From Corallochytrium limacisporum (lineage: Eukaryota; Opisthokonta), in the NCBI GenBank assembly GCA_002811645.1, contig PDIP01000067.1, forward strand, positions 184,018 to 244,828: a stretch of 60,811 nt of DNA, read 5' to 3'. Below, piece after piece: positions 51,701 to 57,911 of this stretch (its first letter is position 1; the number at the start of each line of letters is the position of its first letter). Under the pieces are notes generated by a model. That model was given only the letters and a program-made list of their open reading frames with translations. It made no database searches and was not told the origin of the DNA. The position numbers and the translations under genes were made by a program.

Positions 51701-53877
51701 GCTATATTGAAGGTCGTCGCTTTAGCGATTTTGAGGAAGTCTCTTCGTTGGGTCGTCGCGTTCGTCATGTCCGTGCAGCTGGCAAGGACTGGATTCTGAA
51801 ACGATACGATTCGACATGTCGGACAGCGCTCATCAAGGAACTCGGTGCTCTTTGTCGCATCAAGCACCCGTCTGTCGTACGCATGCATGCGTTCTTTCGG
51901 GATGGACCTGACTGGTACGTGCAGATGCCTTTCTTCCCTGGTGGAAATCTAAAGGACCTGCTATCTCGACGCACTGACATGCGGCTGGACGAGAAGCGAA
52001 GCATTTTTCACCGTTTGGCCTGTGCCCTTGCATATCTGCATGATTCACACATTACTCACGCAGACTTGAAGCTGGAGAATGTGGTTATGGATTCCGAGAG
52101 CAAGCCCGTGCTGGTTGATTTCGACGTCTGCAGCGACCGTGCAAATGCACTCACGGTTACCAAATACCACGGACCCCGTGGTACGCTTGGTTATATGGCC
52201 CCCGAAATTGTCGACGGCAAGTGTCAACCGAACCCAGTGAGTGATGTGTGGGCTTTTGCTGTTATGCTGTATCGTGGAATGGTATCTATTGACGGCGATG
52301 TCCTGGTAGAGGGACAGCATGTCATGTGGAATCGTAATGTGGCTCGCGAGAAGGATCTGAATCTCGAAAACATGCTTGCGCGCATGTTCACGCTGGATCC
52401 CGAGCAACGTCTGAGCATGGCGCATGCCTGTGTGCATCCCTTCTTCAGCGACAGTTCTCTGACTGGTCTGTTGGACGAGAGTCGCATGAAAAAGGATGGC
52501 CAGCAGCTGGCTATTGTGTACCGTCGTTTAGACGAACTCCGCCGAGCCTATATGCAGAGCGTGTGGCGCATTCATGTGAGCCGACCCACTCTAGTACGTG
52601 ATGTTATGTTGCACTTTCGGGCCAAGCCAGAGATCATACGCAAGCGCTTGTTGAGCCGCATGAGCGTTGTATACACACACGAAGCCGGTGTAGACGAAGG
52701 AGGTCTTAGTACGGATCTGATCACTCAATTTTTCCGTCGCATCATTGCCAACAAGAAGCTATTTGAGACTCCAGGCAGCAACCACCTGGCCCTTCCAGCG
52801 AAGGCACCCCCTGCAGTAGTGGCTGCCAAGAAGGCGGCGAAGGAGAACCCAGGGGCTAAGGCGAACCTTGCCGGAAAGGAGGTAAAGAAACTGGAAGAAC
52901 TGTTGAAGGTCGAAGCAGAAGCGGAAGAAGCGTACAAAGCCATGGGTGCAGTAATGGCGAAGTGTGTCGTGGATGGTTTGCATATTGAGACACTTTTCGC
53001 TCCAACACTGACAAAGTTCTTCTTGTCCGCCATCCAGGGCACGGAGGCAAGTGGGAGCATCAGTATGCATGATTTGAAGGCATTTGATCCCGATCTGGCT
53101 ACGCATTTGAGTTGGTTGCTGAGCAATCACGTTGATGATCTCGGTCTCACCTTTGACGACCTGGGCGGCATTTACCACGGGCGGGATATTCCGGAGGATA
53201 CGCTACTAACCGAGGAGAACAAAGGTGAGTACATCAGCCGTAAATTGTACGACGTGCTACTGAAAGACCGGGAGCATCGTCTCGAGTCCATGGCCAGTGG
53301 CTTCTGGACCAATATTCAGCACCTTGTCGGCGCTGAAATGGCCTTGCTCAGTCATGCCGAGTTTCGTCTCCTTCTCTTTGGTGCTGGCAGTGTTGCGGCA
53401 GCGGATGTCATTGCCCTGCTTTGCTCGGAAGGCGATGATCATGGAACCGCCGAACCCTCCGAGAACAACGCTGCCATGGAGCGTTTGAAAAATGTTCTCG
53501 AAGGCTGGAGTCGCAGTAATCCTATCAAACTGCGACATTTCTTGGAGTATGTAACGGGCTCGCCTGCTATGCCGCGAGAGGAAAGTGACCAAATATTCAT
53601 CCTCTGGATCCCCGCCAATACCGATGATGAGTTGGCAACTCAGGGTCGACCACAAGAACTCTCTCGCAATCCTTCGATGTCATCGTTTGGCTCTGGTGTG
53701 GCTCTGGATGAGGGCGATGTGCGCAACAACGGCAAAGTAAGTGTGCCCATGCTCCCGATTGCACACACGTGCACCCGCGTCCTGGAAATGGCCCCGTACT
53801 CATCTGAAAGGGAAATGGATGAGGCGTTAAGCAAGGCCTTTGAACTCGGCCTCAACGCAGGCTTCCACATTGCCTAA
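48727..53877 (+). CDS. Ankyrin repeat - protein kinase - HECT ubiquitin ligase fusion
   Basis: A 1716-residue multidomain protein in one exon. About residues 25-420 hold some 12 ankyrin repeats (e.g. GNTPLHWAAQGGHISSVRFL). A coiled coil and a disordered charged region follow (about 420-700), then a second helical region (about 700-960). A kinase domain spans about 999-1245: VAIK-type Lys1025 (WILKRYD), a catalytic loop reading THADLKLEN (Asp1113; Ala1112 in place of the usual Arg), a DFG position reading DFD (1131-1133), and GTLGYMAPEI. The HECT domain spans about 1275-1716: AGVDEGGLSTDLITQFF in the N-lobe, an Ala/Lys/Glu-rich insertion near 1360-1420, and the C-lobe with LPIAHTC (Cys1682) followed by LEMAPYSSEREMDEAL, ending 34 residues later. 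It therefore looks able to form the ubiquitin thioester. Substrates are unknown. It is convergent with SAM50 with 80 bp between stops. Confidence 0.9.
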   Translation: MADPEGEFSSPESQPLVAGQSCGDCRDSIFNAALEGHLPCLKFIVEDLGTDPDVQDEDGESPVQLAASGGHLECLEYLVRDRNADVDVKDVEGSTPCHWAARNGYLHCLRFLHESGANFNLRDNDGDTPAALAAFDGHLNCLQFLTSELKVDIDTRNSYGSTMVHAAARNGHIRCLTYLINILQCDKDVVNENGKTPLHLACAGGHLSCVRFLIEECGANVKAEDKEGNTPLHWAAQGGHISSVRFLMEECGADCNKLNAEKETPIYWAASNGSVNCLRYMINECRGDASIKESSGLTPAHIAAQEGHVGCLRFLLEEGHSDLDTRDHTGQTVMHYAVRSGELKIVKYLVEDAQADVHVKDNQGNTCIHIAATEDDFAILRYLVVELGAETGIANDEGNLPFQLATDPKCKAVLQSALKLRNDHLLTQLSKAEEEINSMRQQLNDRAASGLDRASATDQASGDRATTILKSDVPGHLWDVFTHIRQTYATIGDASRTASFTRDSMDSSGDIEEPIRKKVKLTDVKSGDVSVVKQEMDVDDKTETRGRRKIPENRPRLNLDQMSDHVRSLLDVRRGFHLPPDLAWLIGRTREIINTMIYQPGSQQGSAPVDDALLHKEQRISRHANKVRHIVKHIIQDENAKARGDKDLIGDSSSEQTTGSASPQKNVKEGEKVNTDGAAGDNKVPTLTELESERAKRDMARNDFLASLQEEYHKTSRICEDMERFIKELPMMRKLYGELMEGIGTEQVNMPEELAVVRSKDAGRIRLEGEIRTVEEWLSSHGKDLESAMAYTDFILYILEDAITKETKLLEKAMTAATPIRRFASVARYCLHQTESHATNNAMITWWKSRQAELEVKLRHANEVKSKEESSRALLNEMEKIKGNILESKAKVFELQAQEARATARGASMEKLEEIRCMREEMEASINTDNEKLLEWQTLRADLGQSFFPELQLQDDTRLMNVGVLGTSRSGGNLASTSSNNALPRALIQSGRYIEGRRFSDFEEVSSLGRRVRHVRAAGKDWILKRYDSTCRTALIKELGALCRIKHPSVVRMHAFFRDGPDWYVQMPFFPGGNLKDLLSRRTDMRLDEKRSIFHRLACALAYLHDSHITHADLKLENVVMDSESKPVLVDFDVCSDRANALTVTKYHGPRGTLGYMAPEIVDGKCQPNPVSDVWAFAVMLYRGMVSIDGDVLVEGQHVMWNRNVAREKDLNLENMLARMFTLDPEQRLSMAHACVHPFFSDSSLTGLLDESRMKKDGQQLAIVYRRLDELRRAYMQSVWRIHVSRPTLVRDVMLHFRAKPEIIRKRLLSRMSVVYTHEAGVDEGGLSTDLITQFFRRIIANKKLFETPGSNHLALPAKAPPAVVAAKKAAKENPGAKANLAGKEVKKLEELLKVEAEAEEAYKAMGAVMAKCVVDGLHIETLFAPTLTKFFLSAIQGTEASGSISMHDLKAFDPDLATHLSWLLSNHVDDLGLTFDDLGGIYHGRDIPEDTLLTEENKGEYISRKLYDVLLKDREHRLESMASGFWTNIQHLVGAEMALLSHAEFRLLLFGAGSVAAADVIALLCSEGDDHGTAEPSENNAAMERLKNVLEGWSRSNPIKLRHFLEYVTGSPAMPREESDQIFILWIPANTDDELATQGRPQELSRNPSMSSFGSGVALDEGDVRNNGKVSVPMLPIAHTCTRVLEMAPYSSEREMDEALSKAFELGLNAGFHIA

Positions 53878-53957
53878 CTGTGTACTACACAGCCTGTTAA
53901 AATAGAACTACTACAAACTTTACATATGAACTTGACGTACATGTATCATGACTAGAG

Positions 53958-55502
53958 TTACAGAACATCGATACCGATGCCAAGGTGCCATCCAGTACGG
54001 AATTGATCTGATGGAAGCACTTGGACCGGCATGCAATAGCTCAGCTCCACGCGCGCTATCGCAGTCCTCAGTACCAAGCCAGCTCCCATGCTCGCTCGCA
54101 CATTGTCACCAGACATTTCCATTAACATAGTGCGCATTCTATGCCCTGCACTCAAGCCGCCTGCAGTTACAAATCCGTGAGTAAAGATACTATCCCCGAG
54201 TCCGGTGCTGCCCAGACCCGGAATCTTCGTGTAAACGTGCATTCCAGTGCTCCACATAGCATTGCCTCCAAGAGAGTACCCTTCCGAAGTGCCGGGGTTC
54301 ACACCGCGCATCGCAAAACCGCGTAGGGAGTCCGGACCGCCGAGGTAGAAGCGGTCACACAGGTGCGATGAAGAAATTGGAGCCAAGGGCGCGTCCGTGC
54401 CGGCCACATCACTCGAACCAGCGTCACCACCTATTGATGTAGCCGAGAACGTCGGACCTAGGGAGCTGGTGGATCCGCTGCTGGTGGCCCTAGTGCCACC
54501 ACTGCTGCCTGATGTCATGGCTGTGGTCTGGAAATTCGCATTCACAGCACTCAGACCACTCAGAAATCCCGTCTTGAAGTGCAGACTCACCGTCAAGCCA
54601 AGTCGACGGATTGAACGGATGACCTCAAGGTCTAGTGTTGTCTTCAAGAACCGCACATTGCCTCCCAGGACCCCAGCTAATTCATTGGAGAGGATGAATT
54701 TTGTACCCGTTGACGCTAAAATCGGATGGTCCCTACTGTCTGCTGTCATAGTGTGAGTGATGCTGGTCTTGAATGAATGTCCCGCCTCGTCGTGCACACG
54801 AACAGATGCAGCCGGTGGGATGTTGCCAATTTCACGCCAGGAGTCCTCAACCGAAAGACGGTGCTGTCCGTAGAGAGTGGCAAAGAGATAACTAAACTCT
54901 CCACCACGAATAATCTCATCATGTCCAGATAGCTGTTGAAGATCCCGGAACGTCTGCCATCCCTTGATCTGCCACCGGTACCGCGGATCACCACTCATAG
55001 ACGTGGGCCGGGAGAACGTTGCTGTCATTGCCCGTTTCGTTTGTGTTCCGACGGAATAGTCGAAGCTCGCCTGCTCACCTCTACCAAAAACGTTGCGAAA
55101 CTTTGCACTTACATTAGCACTGGTATCGCTGGAACCGATCTCTGTTCCTGTTTTGGCCTGCAGAAGCCCGCATTCCTCAACGATATAGGTAACTTCAAGC
55201 GGTTCTGGCCCCGCTATTCCTTTCTTATTCTCGCTGACCTCAGCCTTTCTAATCTGGACTCCGACGCCTTTGAATGCTTCAAGATTCTGTAATTTGCGTG
55301 ACGTGTAACGTATTTCAAACAGGAGCTCACTGACAGTGCGGGCCTCCAACAGTCGCGCCACATCGTCGTAAACGACGTCGTTCTTGGTCCGATTGAAGCC
55401 GATAAAGTTAACTTTGGTTACATTGATGGAGTTTCCCGTGTCCCAATCGTCTGTATGTACAAATGAAGGCCCCGCAGGAGCCGACTCGTCCTCGGAGGCC
55501 AT
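53958..55502 (-). CDS. SAMM50: SAM50 outer-membrane beta-barrel assembly protein
   Basis: A 514-residue Omp85-family protein, the core of the mitochondrial SAM complex that inserts beta-barrel proteins such as TOM40 and porin. An acidic N-terminus is followed by one POTRA domain (about 27-115, INVTKVNFIGFNRTKNDVV). The beta-barrel starts near residue 125 (AKTGTEIGSSD, NVSAKFRNVFGRGE). The L6 loop signature RFYLGGPDSLRGF is intact (Arg394), and the last strand (GWHLGIGIDVL) closes the barrel. A Ser/Thr/Gly-rich insertion of about 50 residues (about 325-375) lies just before L6 and makes the protein longer than animal SAMM50. The start ATG gives MASEDES. It is divergent from the RPAP3-like gene. 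Confidence 0.94.
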   Translation of the reverse strand: MASEDESAPAGPSFVHTDDWDTGNSINVTKVNFIGFNRTKNDVVYDDVARLLEARTVSELLFEIRYTSRKLQNLEAFKGVGVQIRKAEVSENKKGIAGPEPLEVTYIVEECGLLQAKTGTEIGSSDTSANVSAKFRNVFGRGEQASFDYSVGTQTKRAMTATFSRPTSMSGDPRYRWQIKGWQTFRDLQQLSGHDEIIRGGEFSYLFATLYGQHRLSVEDSWREIGNIPPAASVRVHDEAGHSFKTSITHTMTADSRDHPILASTGTKFILSNELAGVLGGNVRFLKTTLDLEVIRSIRRLGLTVSLHFKTGFLSGLSAVNANFQTTAMTSGSSGGTRATSSGSTSSLGPTFSATSIGGDAGSSDVAGTDAPLAPISSSHLCDRFYLGGPDSLRGFAMRGVNPGTSEGYSLGGNAMWSTGMHVYTKIPGLGSTGLGDSIFTHGFVTAGGLSAGHRMRTMLMEMSGDNVRASMGAGLVLRTAIARVELSYCMPVQVLPSDQFRTGWHLGIGIDVL

Positions 55503-56411
55503 GTTGTCTACTAGAATTGCTACAGAATGTCACAGTGTCGTGAGGTCATCCTCATCCGATTCCTCGACCGTTTGTTTGTTTGGGGCATGACAATGTTTTT
55601 TCTGTCATCGGCCCCTTTCCATGCTGCCAACTTCTCTCACGTACCTCCATTGCTACAATACTTGCTTGACTCAGGTCCTTCTGTGCCACCGATGCTGCCG
55701 GTCAAGCTACCGATGCATGTTATTTTGGTCCGCAATTGGTCAGTCCCCTCACACCTCTGCCACTGGGGGGGTTTGGGGGGAGTGTCAATCCCCTCCCCTT
55801 CCACTACACGCGATTCGTTTTGCCGGGCACTCCCGATTTTGGTGGATCCCTTTCGTAGGTATACACAATAAAGGGACCAGACCACTCTCCAGCAAGACAA
55901 AGCCACAATCACCTGCCCTCCCCACCCCCCACCCCTTTCTCACTCTCCCCTCCCCTTCCTTTTTCCTATTCACCGCCGAAGGGCACCCTCCTCCTCTTCC
56001 TTTCGCCCGGTGGGCCGGCGGTCTCCAAGGGAAAAGGAGAGACGAACCGACCCCCGGCACCCTGCCGCTCCGTAACCCAAAGTTCAACTTGGCCGGTGAG
56101 AGGGGGGCTTTCGCCCATTTCTCTGCCCTGGGGAGGGGGTACTGGGACCAGCAGGAATGGATTCCATTCTGACCGGTGTTACTTGCAAGTGCTGCAGCTT
56201 TAGGGTCTCCGCGAAACAATGTTGTTTGTCACAATCTCTTCTTTTTATTTCCGCGGGTTATAGTATGGTATTCGAAACCATACCGGAACACGTCGGCATC
56301 AGCCACTGTAGGCAACAGCGAAGGAGGAGGCGTTTCAAATAGTTAACAAGTACCCGAGAGTGTCATGTGTGGAACATAGGATAGTGCCTTCCAGGAGAAT
56401 CAAATACAACC
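55503..56411. other. Divergent spacer between SAM50 and the RPAP3-like gene
   Basis: About 900 bp with a pyrimidine-rich stretch (about 55915-56000) and G runs (about 55765-55780). No gene was recognised and no clear TATA box. Confidence 0.5.
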
Positions 56412-57911
56412 ATGGACTCCGCGATCAGGACGAGACGGAATGCCGGAGAAATGAAGGAGTCCATGAGAGAGCTCCATGAGCGGACTCAGAGCATGAAGCA
56501 GGAAAAGAAAAGCGACATGAAGGCGGCGACACTCATAGACACAGCAAACGAACGTGACCTGCCCCAAATCCGTGGATCAGAGAGCGCGACACAAATAGAA
56601 CAGGAGCAGCAGGAACAGAGAAAGTTAGACCGGAGTGACTATGATGAATGGCGGAAGTTTGATGTCGACCGCGAGCTGCAGGAGATCGACCGGCGGGAGG
56701 CAGAAAGGCGCCATAGTGAGAAGAACGACTCTCGGGAAAAAGAACGACAAATGGTCCAGCGTCTCCAGTACGCAAACACTTTGAAACAGCGAGGGAATGA
56801 GTGTTTCAAGCGTGGAATGTTTGATGAGGCCGAACGTCTCTATACTGAAGCCCTAGATCAGACCCAGGACTCTCCGCTCAAGAGCGCGGTAGCCGTGTTC
56901 TACGCCAATCGAGCCATGGCACGGCTGCGCATGGAGAAGTTCACAGTAGCAGCATCGGACTGTGCAGAGGCACTCCGGCTGGATCCGAAGTACATCAAAG
57001 CATGGCAGCGCCATGCCACTGCTAAGGAAAAACTTGGAGACATTCCTGCGGCGGTGCAGAGTTGGCGCAAAGTTCTTGTCCTCGAGCCTGCGAACATCAA
57101 CGCTAAGAGGGCGGTGGAGCGCCTCAGGGGAGGCTCCAGCAAAGGCACTGAGAATGAAGTCATAAGTGAAGAGGAGGTGGAGCGTATTTTATTTGGTGGC
57201 GTGAAAAAGAAACCGCCTGCGTCCTGCGGCCAAGCCAATGAGATGCATCAGGTATCCGATGACCAGGGTTCACCACCAGAGACCCTACTGCACAGGCCGC
57301 GTCCGGGCGAGACCACATACACTGCTGAACATGGTACGACGTTTCACAGTGTCCCTGTGTCGGTGATCTCGTTCAAGGATAATCAACAGCCGCAGTCAAC
57401 TCAGGAACTGGCCAAACCGTCGGCGCCAGTAACCAAAAGCAAAGAATCTACATCCTCGTCAGCGCCAGTAACCAAAAGAAAAGAATCTACATCCTCGTCA
57501 GCGCCAGTGTCAGAAACAGTACCAGATCAAATATTAATCACAAAGCGTCTGCCGGCCCCCCCAAAGACTGCCGTCGAATTCGAACGGGACTGGAGAGTTG
57601 TAGCTGGAGATACAAACCTGCGCAGGAGTTATCTGCAGAGCATCAACCCACCGGCTCTGCCAAACCTGCTGCGAGAATTCCTTACCGCGGAACTCCTCGA
57701 GGACATTGGAACCACCGTCGAGGAAAATGTCGAAATCTTTGGGGCAGAGCGTAGTCTGCAGTATCTCCAGGGCCTGAGCCAGTGCAAGCGCTTTAAAACA
57801 GTCTACCTTTTCCTGTCTAAGGACGCCAAACGCGTGTTCAAGCTGATCCTGGAGAAATCTGCCACTTTCAGCCCCCTTGCCACAGAGGTAAAGCAGGCCT
57901 TCAAGCTATAG
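56412..57911 (+). CDS. RPAP3/SPAG1-like TPR co-chaperone
   Basis: A 499-residue protein with the RPAP3 layout. A charged helical N-terminus has EWRKFDVDRELQEID. One tandem TPR domain (about 116-235, YANTLKQRGNECFKRGMFDEAERLY and KYIKAWQRHATAKEKLG) is of the type that binds the EEVD tails of HSP90/HSP70. A disordered linker carries a 13-residue tandem repeat, and the C-terminal RPAP3_C domain (about 381-495) has VEFERDWRVVAGD and NLLREFLTAELLEDI. RPAP3 is the HSP90-recruiting subunit of the R2TP complex, which assembles RNA polymerases, snoRNPs and PIKKs. Human RPAP3 has two TPR domains and SPAG1 three, so this single-TPR form is shorter. It is divergent from SAM50, and the start has an ACC-ATG-G context. 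Confidence 0.85.
   Translation: MDSAIRTRRNAGEMKESMRELHERTQSMKQEKKSDMKAATLIDTANERDLPQIRGSESATQIEQEQQEQRKLDRSDYDEWRKFDVDRELQEIDRREAERRHSEKNDSREKERQMVQRLQYANTLKQRGNECFKRGMFDEAERLYTEALDQTQDSPLKSAVAVFYANRAMARLRMEKFTVAASDCAEALRLDPKYIKAWQRHATAKEKLGDIPAAVQSWRKVLVLEPANINAKRAVERLRGGSSKGTENEVISEEEVERILFGGVKKKPPASCGQANEMHQVSDDQGSPPETLLHRPRPGETTYTAEHGTTFHSVPVSVISFKDNQQPQSTQELAKPSAPVTKSKESTSSSAPVTKRKESTSSSAPVSETVPDQILITKRLPAPPKTAVEFERDWRVVAGDTNLRRSYLQSINPPALPNLLREFLTAELLEDIGTTVEENVEIFGAERSLQYLQGLSQCKRFKTVYLFLSKDAKRVFKLILEKSATFSPLATEVKQAFKL
57420..57497 (+). repeat. 39-bp tandem duplication inside the RPAP3-like gene
   Basis: Two in-frame 39-bp copies (57420-57458 and 57459-57497) encode SAPVTK(S/R)KESTSS, and a partial third copy follows. 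The copies differ at only two bases, so the expansion is recent. It lies in the disordered linker. Confidence 0.95.
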
